Positions 42,901-57,900 of a DNA stretch of 64,000 nt are shown here, piece after piece. Origin of the DNA: Chiridota heheva. Its lineage: Eukaryota > Echinodermata > Holothuroidea > Apodida > Chiridotidae. A model generated the notes under the pieces. That model was not told the DNA's origin, ran no database searches, and saw only the letters and a program-made list of their open reading frames with translations. The translations under genes and the position numbers were made by a program. The stretch's first letter is position 1; every line of letters starts with the position of its first letter. Where the stretch lies: contig JAIGNY010001269.1 of the NCBI GenBank assembly GCA_020152595.1, positions 1 through 64,000 of the forward strand. Reading direction: 5' to 3'.

Positions 42901-45900
42901 CAGGAGCAAAAATGGTATTGATATCTGTAAAATATTGATCAGTTTATGGCATTTTTATATCTCAGGCATCAATTTGCTTATTTGTGTAAATGTTGTACAG
43001 TACTCCAAACAATCGGCAACCTTGATATTTTCTTTTGTAAATCCTTTGTTTTTAAGTGTATATCTATTAAAGTGGTTTAGCAATCTTTTGAAAGTACCCA
43101 AGAAAATTCTAGCAGGAATGCACTTCCTCATCTATTTATAAGATTTAGAAATTATATTTCCAATAATTTAGAAACTGGCAATTAATTTTAAAGAAATAAA
43201 TAATTGTTGTCTTAGATCGGCAATTATGACATACTTTACACTGCAAGTTCACTTGCAAATGCAGTAACTCCTAATTGGAATAAAATATCAACATGGTTTT
43301 TCCACCAAATTGTTTCTTTAATAGTCCTCTGTTGCATATATAAAGATTTCTTAATGTATGCACCATAAGTAGTAGCAATATTTGTGAAATATATTCTGCT
43401 TGATTTTCCGTCAGTTTCTCAACTACTTGGCCTGGATGCCCAGGAACTTATTGATGCACTCATTACAACTGCTGTTGAGGCAAGGGGTTGGTAACTTTTA
43501 TAATTTTCGATCATAACATTACATACTTTTTGTGACATCACCTAGTCGCATTACATTATTTATTGCTCATTACTAATTGTGCGATTTATGTGATGAAATA
43601 ACCCTCTTTGGGAGGAATGGTCCATCAATCATTCATGGGCATTGCACAAATTCCTCCATGCATATAATGCATAATTTATTTTTAGGGTCAGCCAAGGATT
43701 AATCTGTTCCAATTAACTGCAAAGCAGGCATGTGGTTTTAACCCCAAATGAATGACCTATTGTGTACAGTGTTACAGTAGCTGCTTGCTAGCAAGTCAAG
43801 CATGAAGAGGCTCTCGGGTTAGAAGGTGTGGATTACCCCTGATTTTGAGATACCGAGTGTGTCGGGTTGGAGGGGCCAAGGGATAAAGATTTTTAATGAA
43901 TACATTATTGCTTGTAATCGATAATTAAAAATTCTAGGTTTTGACCCAGTATGAAGCATACCTGCAACCCCTTACAACTGTTCCGATATTGTATTTCTTG
44001 TCTTTACAGGGGAAAAAATCATGGCCTTGAAGTCTTGTGCTCAGGCAGTGGATGCACGGGATGCCTTAGCCAAGGCTCTGTATGGCAAGCTGTTCCACTG
44101 GATTGTCAGTAAGATCAATCATATATTAGCACCGGACACAGATTTCCAGTAAGTTTTTTTTTTTTTCTTAATGTTATGGCCCTTCAATGAACATTAAAAA
44201 GTAGAGGGAAAGAGACGCCTGTCTTTACCTGTGACTCTCTTCACCCTCTGTGACCTTTGACCATTTGAAGCTCTTTTTGTTATTTGACCCCTGCAACATC
44301 ACCTTTATCCGTGCCTTCTTTAGTGTCCTTTTTATCAATGAACTTCATCATGACTTGTATTTGGTAAACCTGAACTGACCCGACCAATATTGATTCCTTG
44401 CCTGAATCCCATTGTTCATGTGGATATTTTTGCCCCTGTTTTAGCCCTGGTGAATGGGTGGTCAGGACCTGGCCCAAAGGTAACCAGACTTGACCTATTC
44501 CAGGTGTGTCACCTGCAGGACTCTCTGACCATGTCTATTATCATGGTCAAACCACATCACTTTACATGAGAAATCATTTAATTTAATGGTTACCACTCAT
44601 TATCTCTATCTTTATTCTCTTGCAGACCCTCACTCGGACATGAGATTGGCATTCTTGACATCTACGGCTTTGAAAATTTCAAATTGAACAGCTTTGAGCA
44701 ACTCTGTATAAATCTGACCAATGAGCAACTCCAGTTCTACTTCAATCAGAGAATCTTCAAGTGGGAGCTGGAGGAGTATTCCAAGGAGGGAGTGAAGAAG
44801 ACAAACATCTCGTTCCAAGACAATATGCCCATCTTAGATTTATTACTTGGGGTGAGTTTGACCGTTGATTTATCAGTTGGAATGAGTTTGACGACTGATT
44901 TATAACTTGGGGTGAGTTTGATGATTGATTTATTACTTGAGACTAGTTTGATTGTTGATTTATTACTTGGGGATGTTTTTGACAGTCGATTTATTACTTG
45001 CGGTGAGTTTGATGGTTGATTTATTACTTGTGGTGAGTTTGATGGTTGATTTATTACTTGAGACTAGTTTGATGGTTGATTTATTACTTGGGGATGAGTT
45101 TGACGGTTGATTTATTGCTTGGTGAGTTTGATGGTTAATTTATCACTTGGGGATGAGTTCGAAGGCTGATTTATTACTTAGGGTGAGTTTGACTGTTGAT
45201 TTATTACTTGAGACTAGTTTGATGTTTGGTTTATTACTTTAGGATGAGTTTGACAGTTGAGTTATTACTTTGGGTAAGTTTGCCGGTTGATTTATTACTT
45301 GGAAGGGTTTGGTTAATTTATTACTTGAAGATTGATTTATTTTGATGCGGTTGATTTATTACTTGAGACTAGTTTGATTTATTAATTGGGGTGAGTTTGA
45401 CGACTGATTTATTAATTGGGATGAGTTTGAAGATTGGGTTTTTACTTGGAGTGAGTTTGGCGATTGATTTATTGCTTGGAGTGATTTTAACGATTGATTT
45501 ATTACTTGGGTTGAGCTTAATAATTGATTTATTAGGGTGAGTTTGACAATTGATTTATTACTTGGGGTAAGTTTGACGATTGATTTATTACTTCAGTTGA
45601 GCTTGATTGGGGTGAGTTTTTGAAGTACGTGGGGTGAGTTGATGATTTATTTATTACTTGGGGTAAGTTTGACGATTGATTTATTCCTTGAGGGCTAGTT
45701 TGAAGGTTGATTTATTACTTGAAGCTAGTTTGATGGGTGATTTATTGCTTGGATTGAGTTTGACGACTGATTTATTACTTGGGCTGAGTTTGACGGTTGA
45801 TTTATTAATTGGGGTGATTTTGACGATTGATTTATTACTTGGGTTGAGCTTAATAATTGATTTATTGGGGTGAGTTTGACAATTGATTTAGTACGTGGGG

Positions 45901-48900
45901 TAAGTTTGATGATTTATTTATTACTTGGGGTGAGTTTGACAATTGATTTATTTCTTGGGGTGAGTTTGACAATTGATTTAGTACGTGGGGTAAGTTTGAT
46001 GATTTATTTATTACTTGGGGTGAGTTCGACAATTGATTTATTTCTTGGGGTGAGTTTGACAATTGATTTTTTTACTTGGGTTGAGCTTGATAATTGATTT
46101 ATTACTTGGGGTGAGTTTGACAATTGATTTCTTACTAGGTGTGAATTTGACTTAAATTATTACTTGGAGTGAGTTTGACGGTTGCTTTTAGTTTTCTTGA
46201 TTGCACAATTAGCTTAAAGGAATATTCCAGTGAATTTTCATTGTCATGTATATGATAGATGACTAATAAAGAAAGAAAAAATTGTTTTGTGTCCCTGATC
46301 AAGACACTTTATTGTGTTTGCTTGAGTCTACTCGGCTGTACAGTATATGAATACCAGTACCAGCCTCGCTGTGGAGTTAACCTGCGATGGACTGGTGTCC
46401 TCTCCAAGGAATTCATGTAAACTCTCATCTGCTTGCACCACAGAAACTGGAGATAAGCACTGGGCTTTTGTGGCACGGGGAAAGGATTTAACTTAAAGGA
46501 TTAGTTTAGTGGTGAAGCAAGTTTATCTTTGTGAAAGAGCACTTAAAAAGAGACAAATTGGTGAAGAAAGCATTCAAATATCTTATTATGTTAAGGAGAT
46601 ATTCAGATTTGAAACTCTTTCTCATTTGCGTCTGTCGCCTTCATCCTCACATTATTAACAATTGTTAATGTATTTTAAAGAAAATTTATTCAACTCTTTT
46701 TACTATTTTAATTATTTTTCCCCAAATTTTCTTCAGGTGGTATTTTATTATCACCTTTACTAGATTCTGTTTTGCTACTTTCTTGTCATATCCAATGGTT
46801 TTTAAGCCACAAAATCACAAGACAAAATAATGATAGAATATATAAAGATTTTTGAGGAATTGATGCTGCGACGTCACAACTAGTCTGATTTTAGTTGTTT
46901 CTACACAATCGATATCAAATTTTAAACTTATATATCTCCTTAACGAAATAAGATTTTTAAATGCTTTCTTCACCATTTTGTTTCTTTTCAAGTACTCTTT
47001 CACATAAGATGAACATGCCTGACCCCTGACCTAATCCTTTAAACATAGATCTTTGTGAGTCAGAGGGGAGGAATATTGTTTGTTGATGCATATTTACTGA
47101 ATTATTATTCTTTCTGTTTTTGCCTTTGACAGAGACCTGTGGGTGTGTTTAGCTTGCTTGACGAAGAGTCAAAGTTTCCAAAAGCGACAAATACCACTTT
47201 GGTGAATAAGATTGCACACAACCACCAAAAGAACAAGAACTTCTTGAGGGAGAAGCGGGCCAACACAACGCAGTTTGGAATCAAGCACTTTGCAGGAGAG
47301 GTAATAGAGAGTAACAATTATAGATTTAAAGGATTAGTTGAGTGGTCAAACGAGTCCATCTTATTTGACAGTCGAAAGAGAAACAGAATGGTGAAGAAGA
47401 ACCTACTTTAATAACTCATTCACTTACGGATAATCTAGTCAAGTTCTGTCTCATTTATGTAGAAATGACTGGAGTGAAAGTCTAAACATTCAGTGAGATT
47501 CACTTGCTTGACAAATGAACTAATCCTGTAAAGATATTAATCAGACATGTCAGTCTTAATTGTTTGAAAAAAGGGTGTAAAAGACAAAGAAAACTGTGAA
47601 GAAATGACTGTCCACCTCATCACTCTATGTAGTAGTGGGGTTTATTCTTGAGGCGTATACCATGCTCAATTCTTATCTCGCAGACCAGTGACACGCATTC
47701 AAAGAAGTGTTAGAAATCTTCCAGCACAGTGTAACTTTCTATGAACACAAAGCAGCATTTAATTTCCTCTGACAAGAATTGATCAAGAAGATAAACAGAA
47801 AAATTAATTAAGATTTGATGAGAAGATCAAATTTTATTGACAAAAGTATTGCATTTGATTGAATAGTAAGTGTTCCTCATCGCCCTACTCTGAAAAAGAC
47901 CCTTCTTTACACCCCTGGATGTACAAGCTGTGTTTTTTTTTCTTTTACAGATATTTTACGAAGCAAACGGTTTCCTTGAAAAAAACAGAGACTCGTTCAG
48001 TGGATCCCTGACAGACTGCTTGCTCCAAAGTCAGAATGGATTGGTCAAATTCCTTTTTTCTAATGACAATGCAGACTTGTAAGTTTTGTACCCTTTAATT
48101 ATATTCATGTGGTTGCATTTTGTGTTTGCAGCAATCAACAAATCATGTTTTGCTGCCATCAGAATCATTCTGAGTTCGTTATAATGTTATGTATAATTTG
48201 CTTATCGTACAACCATTTTGTTAGCAGAATTTGATTTACACTGAAAAGTAATCCATGGGTGAGCATACTGTCCCATACTGTCCCTTTGTGTCAGAATAAT
48301 GTACAAATGGGCTCCTTTAAGCGATGAGGGGATAGCTGAGTCTGCAGAGGAGATCAACTATTCATTATCCCTGGAAAGAGAATGCAGGGAAAGCTGAAAG
48401 TCCATAAACCCTGTCATGCATATCTTTATATTAGAAATAAAGCAGAAAAGAATCAACAAGTGCAATATTTTCCTTCAAGTGTTCAAAGTTAAAACAGAAT
48501 TAAACACCAAAATTAAATGAGAAAAAGTAGAAAACCCTGAATAATGTATCCATTTGACATCCATTTGTCAAAGATGATGTACAATGCAAATTAGAGGTTA
48601 TTTGCTCTCATCCGTCACATTGCAGAAAACGAGTTTAGATAGATGTTGCATTTCTTGGATAAGTTGAATTATTTCACTATCCTTGGAACTATATACATAA
48701 TCAACAAAGTTGTGATGATTATTTAATTTTTAACGTGCAACAAATGGAGGGCCTCATGATGATGGCTGAGTCCCGCATCTAAGGATAAAGATAAGGAAAC
48801 GGGGGGTGTAGCTTTACAACCCTGTAACTCCTCTCCCCCTCCTGGTTAAACCCATGAGTCCATCAGCAGTAAAACATTTTTGCAGCATTTTGCATTGTAG

Positions 48901-51900
48901 GTATGTCCTTGTCAGAGTACATTTAGTTTAAAATTTAAAACATCTGAACAAGTAGAACCATCCTGAATATTTTATCAATTTGACATCATCCGGCTGTTTT
49001 TTCACAGGATGATGTACTAATTACTAATTATCTACAATATTTTAAACAGTTTCTATTACACTGTTCGAGGGCTAAATTTTTATGACTTGTCCTTCTCCTT
49101 AAAGATTTGTTCCAGCAAATCATAACCACAAACTTACTGTAGCAAATAGTGAGACCACTTTATCTTAATTAAAATAACCACACAATAAGAACTTAATCCA
49201 TTGGTAATATGATACTCAGCACCAACTTCCACAACAACTAAGGTTTTCAGAATAAAGAAAATAAAGAGGAAAAATCAGACCCGACCTGGTAATTTATCAG
49301 GTCGGGTCTGACTGTTTGAAATCTTAAGGAGCAGAACAACTAATTGTAAAAGAAATTTCTCTAACCTATCCTTTTTTCTTCTTTGGGAATAGGGAAGAGA
49401 AAAACTATTTTTCTTTTAGGTATGCCCAATGCAGTGTAGATAAAAAGAAATGTATTCCTCATTAATATTTAATAATATTTCTTGTGTTTCTCTCTTTCAG
49501 AGCAGGATATCGTCATTCCAAAAGGACATTTTGCTCTGCAAGCCTCCTCCCAAAATACTTCATGACAAAAACGTCAGCATATCCAGGGCGACAGGTAGAA
49601 GACTCTCAAAACAGTGAGTGTATATGCATGTGAATGTTATTTATTTGTAGTTGTGCATTTGATGTCATATGAGTGATTAAAGGATTAGTTTAGTGGTCAA
49701 GCAAGAAAGAGGTCTGACTCAAAGGCTGTTCTTACTTCTTTACTCAATCTTAAATGGGATAACCTCACATGCCACCTCGTCCTCCTCCGGAAACTCCTTT
49801 CTCCCACTCTCTGCAAGAAAAGTATTTTTTCCTGGACCTAGGCATGTAGGCATCCCAGGTAATGACAGGGCTGATGCAGCCGCTAAGCTTGTCCTCAACC
49901 TCCTCTCTGCCCCTTTTCCCAAAACCCTCTCTGACATCAAATCGCTTATCGCTTCCCTTGTTCGTGACCGCTGGCAAACCTCATGGAACTCCCAAATTGA
50001 TAACAAACTCCATGTCATCCAGCCCACAATTCCGATCAAATCCACTATCAACAACCTCTCTCGTATCGACAGCATTCATATTACCCGTCTTAGAATTGGT
50101 CACACCCACCTCACTCACTCTCACCTCCTTATTGGCTCCCCCAACCCCTCTGCAACAATTGCCATTGCACCCTCACAATCCATCACGTTCTCCTTGCTTG
50201 CCCCTTGTACAACCTTCCCAGAGCTTCCCTTGCTCCCCACAACTCAATTGCTGAGTTCATCCAGAAAAATCCTCCAGATAAAATTATCTCCTTTCTTCAT
50301 CATGCTTCCCTCCACAACCATATTCAATTTTCCTCTTCCACCTCCTCCCTCTCTACTTTGTTTTTGTTTCAACCATGCACCTTCCCTCTCAATCACAGCT
50401 TTCTGACCTTTTGTTCTTGAATTTCTCTCATTCTCCCTTGTTTTCTTTCCTTTCTACCTCTAGAATGAGCTGACCTCTCAGGCACAAGTTTGACCTTGGT
50501 TGTTGTGAAGCCGTTAAGCTCTCATCAAACAAACAAACAAGCAAGAATAAGGGCTTCAAAAGAAACAAAATGGCAAAGGAAGCATTTAGAAATCCTATTC
50601 CAGTAAGGAGATATCTAAGTTTAAAGTTTGGTATCATTTGTGTAGAAACGACTGAAATCAGACTACTTGTGATGTCATAGCCTTAGATTCTTCTTTGTAT
50701 TCTGTCATATTTTGTCCTGCGATTTTTGTGGTTTGAAAACCATGGGTTTTGTCAAAAAAGTAGTAAAACTGAATTTAGGGTGTTTATGATATACCACCTG
50801 AAGAAAGTTTGAGGAAAAAAATTAGTGAAAAAATTAAATAAACTTTCTTTAAAATACATTTACAGTTGTTAAGAATGTGAGGATAAAGATGCCAATTTGC
50901 CATAGTAGACTTACTACACCAGTCATTTCTACACAGATAAGACAAGCTTTAAACTTGAATATCAACTTAACAGAATAAGATTTTGAATGCTTTCTTCACT
51001 AATCATTTTGTTTCTTTTGAAGTCCTCTTTCATATTAAAGATGGACATGCTTGACCACTAAACTAATTTTTTAAATAGCTCCATCCACCCATGCAGACAG
51101 AACAAACAAATGGCTGAGAATAGATTGTTTAACGTACCAGAGTGGATTAACATGAAGCAGAGCCTTGTCTCATTTTGAAGGTCATTTACATAGAATACTG
51201 TCAATGAGGGAAAAGTTGATTGCAAAATGTAATGAAGTGGTATTATGCGAATTAATAAAAGGTGAATGATTTTTAAAGCAGGGTGTTGCCTCATGATCAC
51301 AGTATGTGATCCCAGGAAGCTTAATTGGCGATGTCTGTTGATGTTAGCCACTGATGAGCAAAAACCAACCCCAGAAACAATTTCTAGAGAAAATTTGATG
51401 AGCATTTTACATTTTTCTCAGGTTCAAAGAAAACAAAAGGAATGGCCCCAAGAAACGCATGTCAACAATTTCGTCCGTAGGATCAAAATTCAAGGTAAAC
51501 TTTCTTTCGTCTTTTGATTGTTTTTGTACTTGGATATTTGAATTCAGTGTGATAGTTATTTCTATTGAAGGTAGCATGAGCTAAAACTGTTTAAACATAC
51601 AGTACTATAACAACCATGCAAACATACAGTACTAAAAACCATGCAAACATCCAGTACTAAAAACCTTGCAAACATCCAGTGCTAAAAACCATGCAAACAT
51701 CCAGTACTAAAAACCTTGCAAACATCCAGTACTAAAAACCATGCAAACATCCAGTACTAAAAACCATGCAAACATCCAGTGCTAAAAACCATGCAAACAT
51801 CCAGTACTAAAAACCTTGCAAACATCCAGTGCTAAAAACCATGCAAACATCCAGTACTAAAAACCATGCAAACATCCAGTACTAAAAACCATGCAAACAT

Positions 51901-54900
51901 CCAGTACTAAAAACCATGCAAACATCCAGTACTAAAAGCCATGCAAACATCCAGTACTAAAAACCATGCAAACATACAGTACTAAAAACCATGCAAACAT
52001 ACAGTACTAAAAAGCATGCAAACATCCAGTACTAAAAACCATGCAAACATACAGTACTAAAAACCATGCAAACATACAGTACTAAAAACCATGCAAACAT
52101 CCAGTACTAAAAACCATGCAAACATACAGTGCTAAAAACCATGCAAACATACAGTACTAAAAACCATGCAAACATACAGCACTAAAAACCATGCAAACAT
52201 ATAGTACTAAAAACCATGCAAACATACAGTACTAAAACCATGCAAACATACAGTACTAAAAACCATGCAAACATACAATACTAAAAACCATGCAAACATA
52301 CAGTACTAAAAACCATGCAAACATACAGTACTAAAACCATGCAAACATACAGTACTAAAAACCATGCAAACATACAGTACTAAAAACCATGCAAACATAC
52401 AGCACTAAAAACCATGCAAACATACAGTACTAAAAACCATGCAAACATACAACTAAAAACCATGCAAACATACAGTACTAAAACCATGCAAACATACAGT
52501 ACTAAAAAGCATGCAAACATACAGTACTAAAAACCATGCAAACATACAGTACTAAAAACCATGCAAACATACAGTACTAAAAACCATGCAAACATACAGC
52601 ACTAAAAACCATGCAAACATACAGTACTAAAAACCATGCAAACATACAGTACTAAAAACCATGCAAACATACAGTACTAAAACCATGCAAACATACAGTA
52701 CTAAAAACCATGCAAACATACAGTACTAAAAACCATGCAAACATACAGTACTAAAAACCATGCAAACATACAGTACTAAAAACCATGCAAACATACAGTA
52801 CTAAAAACCATGCAAACATACAGTACTAAAAACCATGCAAACATACAGCACTAAAAACCATGCAAACATACAGTACTAAAAACCATGCAAACATACAGCA
52901 CTAAAAACCATGCAAACATACAGTACTAAAAACCATGCAAACATACAGTACTAAAAAGCATGCAAACATACAGTACTAAAAACCATGCAAACATACAGTA
53001 CTAAAAACCATGCAAACATACAGTACTAAAAATCATGCAAACATACAGTACTAAAAACCATGCAACATCCAGTACTGAAAACTATGCAAACATACAGTAC
53101 TAAAAACCATGCAAACATACAGTACTAAAACCATGCAAACATACAGTACTAAAAACCATGCAAACATACAGTACTAAAACCATGCAAACATACAGTACTA
53201 AAAATCATGCAAACATACAGTACTAAAAACCATGCAAACATACAGCACTAAAAACCATGCAAACATACAGTACTAAAAACCATGCAAACATACAGTACTA
53301 AAAACCATGCAAACATACAGTACTAAAAACCATGCAAACATACAGTACTAAAAACCATGCAAACATACAGTACTAAAAACCATGCAAATATACAGTACTA
53401 AAAAACATGCAAACATACAGTACTAAAAGCCATGCAAACATACAGCACTAAAAACCATGCAAACATACAGTACTAAAAACCATGCAAACATCCAGTACTA
53501 AAAACCATGCAAACATACAGTACTAAAAACCATGCAAACATACAGTACTAAAAATCATGCAAACATACAGTACTAAAAACCATGCAAACATACAGTACTA
53601 AAAACCATGCAAACATACAGTACTAAAAATCATGCAAACATACAGTACTAAAAAGCATGCAAACATACAGTACTAAAAAGCATGCAAACATACAGTACTA
53701 AAAACCATGCAAACATACAGTACTAAAAACCATGCAAACATACAGTACTAAAAATCATGCAAACATACAGTACTAAAAACCATGCAACATCCAGTACTGA
53801 AAACCATGCAAACATACAGTACTAAAAACCATGCAAACATACAGTACTAAAACCATGCAAACATACAGTACTAAAAATCATGCAAACATCCAGTACTAAA
53901 AACCATGCAACATACAGTACTGAAAACCATGCAAACATACAGTACTAAAAACCATGCAAACATACAGTACTAAAACCATGCAAACATACAGTACTAAAAC
54001 CATGCAAACATACAGTACTAAAAATCATGCAAACATACAGTACTAAAAACCATGCAAACATACAGCACTAAAAACCATGCAAACATACAGTACTAAAAAC
54101 CATGCAAACATACAGTACTAAAAACCATGCAAACATACAGTACTAAAAACCATGCAAACATACAGTACTAAAAACCATGCAAATATACAGTACTAAAAAA
54201 CATGCAAACATACAGTACTAAAAACCATGCAAACATGAGATGTAGGACAAGGGATTTGGTATTATTTGATGATGCTCTTTGTTTTTTCTGAAACATACAA
54301 ATGTATGTTAATTAACTGAATGAATTTGTAAGACCAGGATCCAAACATACGTATAGTAGTGCTTAAACTGTAGTGATAAACTGTTGTAGCATTATTAAAT
54401 TCTTGAAATATTGAATAAACACTTTTCACTGATATAATTTCTTGATTTTATGAAGGAATCAGTAATTAGACAATGCAATGGCCAATTTATTAAGCTGTCT
54501 ATGAATTACATTTTCTAGAAGGTGTTAGGCATTTAAGTAAACAATTTTTTTCTCATGAAGGTTTCATTATCGGAGCTGATGGCAAAGCTACTGACTTCTG
54601 AACCCCAGTTTATTCGTTGCTTGAAGCCAAACGAAGAGGCCAAACACAATCTTTTCAAGTTTGATCTGATACTGAGACAGCTGAGATACACGGGGGTGTT
54701 AGAAACAATCAGAATTAGGAGAGAGGGGTATCCTACCAGGCTGACATTCGAAGAATTTTTAAAGAGGTATTGTATTGTATTTTTACACTATATTTAGTCT
54801 TAGGAAGGGGCGGGGGAGGTCTGCATAAGGGTTTTATAATCTAGTTGTAAGCATAATTTAGGGGTGCATGAAATTCAGGTCACTTAGTATACAATGTATT

Positions 54901-57900
54901 TATATCTAAAAATATGGTAGGTCCACGTATAGTTGCAATGACTGTTAATTGGATCTTTGGCCTTCCTCTTTTTCAGGTACAAATTCTTGGTTTATCCTTT
55001 GACGATGGAAATCAAACCCAATGAGAAATCGTGCAAGAAACTACTCAAAACCATCGGGCTCAGCAACTATGAAATTGGAAAAACAAAGGTGAGTGATATT
55101 TGGAAGGACCAATTTCTTTTAACAATCTAATTATATAATGCCTGTAAACTTTTGACAGTCAAATACATCACAGACTGCCCACTCCTCTGCTCCTCTCCCG
55201 AGCTTCCCTCAACCCCCTCCCTCTAGCTTTCCTCAACCCCCATATCCTCTTCTTTCTGCATCAAATCAACTACTACTGTACAGCAACATCTGAACCTCTC
55301 CTTTCCCTTCCCACTCCTTGCTCCCCTCACTATCTCCTCTCAAGCTCTTATCTAATCTGAATCTGAATAGGTTAAAGTCGGCAATCCTTCTAGAGGACAT
55401 GAACGTCAACCGAGCATAAAAAACGTATCCGAAAAAGAAAAAAAAGTTAGTTAACAAAACAAGTGTGAGTAAGCTTAGATTCAAAATAGTTTAGACAAGG
55501 TGCATGTACAATATCTTATGACAAAAGTATTCCAATCTTTTAGTGTGCGAGGGAAGAAGAAATATTGTCTTTTTAGCAGGGAACTTGGAAATTAAGATCA
55601 TGATTATTTTTTGTACTAATTCTGTTGGGTGGGATTAGATTACCTTTGTCAATGGAGACAAGATTGTTGTTGAGTTTATAAAGCATGTAATATGTAGACG
55701 TGTGTGATTTCTTCGTGTTTTTAGCAGGGGCCAATCTAATTGTTGAAACATGTTATGTAATACACTAAATTTATCAAAGTAGTTTACCCTACAGAACCTT
55801 GCTGTTCTCCTTGCTGCTCACATCTCTTTGGCACAACCTGTCCATCGCAATCCATCGCTTAAAACCTCACTAATCAACCAACCATCTCTTTAGGTTAGCT
55901 GAGATGATTTCAAAATCAGGTACAGAGCAAAAGATCTGATTAAAATCGGTTAATGTTTGACCATTTCATAATCTTATCTCTTTGGCACGACTTGACTTGC
56001 TGTTGTGGTGCCGTTAAACCTCAACAACCAACCAACCATCTCTTTAGGCTTGCTGAGATTATTTCAAAATCAGGTACAGAGCGAAAGATCTGATTAAAAT
56101 TAGTTAATGTTTGACCTTTACACACTTCATTTCATGTTTTTCTGAAGGGCTTTCTCGTAGAGGCACATTAGCTAAATTGAATACCTCCACCAACGAAGTT
56201 GGATGGAGATTATGTTTTTGCCTGTGTTTGTTTGTCTGGTTGTCATCAATATATCTCAAGAAGTAGTGACTGCAGATTTGATTCAATTTGGTGTGTGGTT
56301 TTGTTACTGCTTTAGGGAGAGGTGCTTAAAATTTGGGACATATTGGAATAGGGGAAGGGCAAAAATGGAGGGGTTGGGATGTTTTAGGATTAGATCTGTC
56401 AAGACTTACAGTTCAAACTTTCCAATGCAATGTGGTGAATAATGAATTCATGCCCTGAAAGGATTTGCAAACAATCCATTTTCTGGAAAATCAAATTTAG
56501 TGGTTGGGTATCACAGAAAATCAAATTTATTGCTTTTGGCATGAATGGAAAAGGGTAGAATGTGAATCTTGCTTGAAAAGAACTCAAAAACAATGAATGA
56601 TAAGCCTGAATCAAACTGAAAACAATGAAGGTAGATAAACCTATAATACAAATGGAAAATACTGCTTAATAGTGAGGAAGAAATTATTTGGGGATAAAAC
56701 TTGTGGATCTAGGATTTCTGAGACAGATTGTATTGAAGATGGGTGAACTTTATACACTTTTAGGCATGATGGAATTATCAAGCGGGCAGAGGTATGCGCT
56801 CCACAGAGTGCTACAATTTTAGTTTTAAATGTTCATGAAAAGCGCAAAATTGGTTAAAATTGAGCTTTTTGAATTTGTGGACATCTTGTCCCTCTTTCCG
56901 CATAGTGACGAATGTAGGAAAATACAGTTTTCAGAAAGTACATATTAAAGATTCTTTAATATTTGGATATTCTTTTCCTTGTGATTTTGGAGAGCAAAAT
57001 ACAAAAGTTATACCTCATTGCAGAGGGAAGACGGTGAGAGTTATCATTAAAATATTCTCACTTTTCTTTTATGTTTAGGCTTATTTCAGTCACAAAGTTC
57101 GTCAGTATGCAAAATTAATAAACAGTTGTTACTGTTTTTGACATTCGTCACTAAGCAAAAAGGGACGATTTGATGCCAATTAGTACTGTATGACTGAATG
57201 GCTGTGGTATTTTGTCATGAAAATCCTTAAGTTTGCTTTTTTGATTGTCTATTATAATTATTTGATGGCCACAGCAAACATCTTCTAAAAGTCTAAGTCT
57301 TTGCCAACCTACAATCAAATTTGTTCCTTTTTAGTTTTTTTCTCCCGTAACCTTAGCCTCAACTGGCTGCAAGACTGATGCAACAATAACAATTTTAAAT
57401 TCTCCAAAGATAAGACAGTCTGCATGCACTTCTGTCATTTCAATAGCCTCCACCCCAACCTAAACCTCGTGTTCAATGGCAATTGCATTCCAAATGTTGA
57501 CCACAGTAAGTTCCTGGGTCTAACCCTAGACCCCAAGCTCTCCTACAAGCAACACATCACTAACCTAAAACAGAAATGCAACAGCTCCCTCAACAATCTC
57601 CTCCTCCTCTCCAACACAACTTTGGATGCAGACCTCCACGCTCTCCTCAAAATCTTCAGGCTCACCATTCGTGTCAAGCTTTCCCCCCCCCCTTCCCCCT
57701 GCCTTCCTTCCTCCCCCATATCTCTCTACTTCTTTTCTTTTTTTACCCATGCACCTTAGCTTTCGGACTTATAGTTCTTGTATTTGTCTTATTCTCCCCC
57801 TGTTTTCTTTCCTTACTACCTTTAGAATGATCTAGCCTCTCAGTCACAATTTGACCCTCGTTGTCATGGTGCCATTAAGCTCGCATCAAACAATCAAATC

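Noticed and set aside
44684..44905. Exon 10 reading through into the array as an alternative C-terminus
   Set aside because: The frame does stay open for about 17 codons, but the strong donor at 44852 and the perfect in-phase join with exon 11 make it the normal splice; kept as a finding about decoy donors only.
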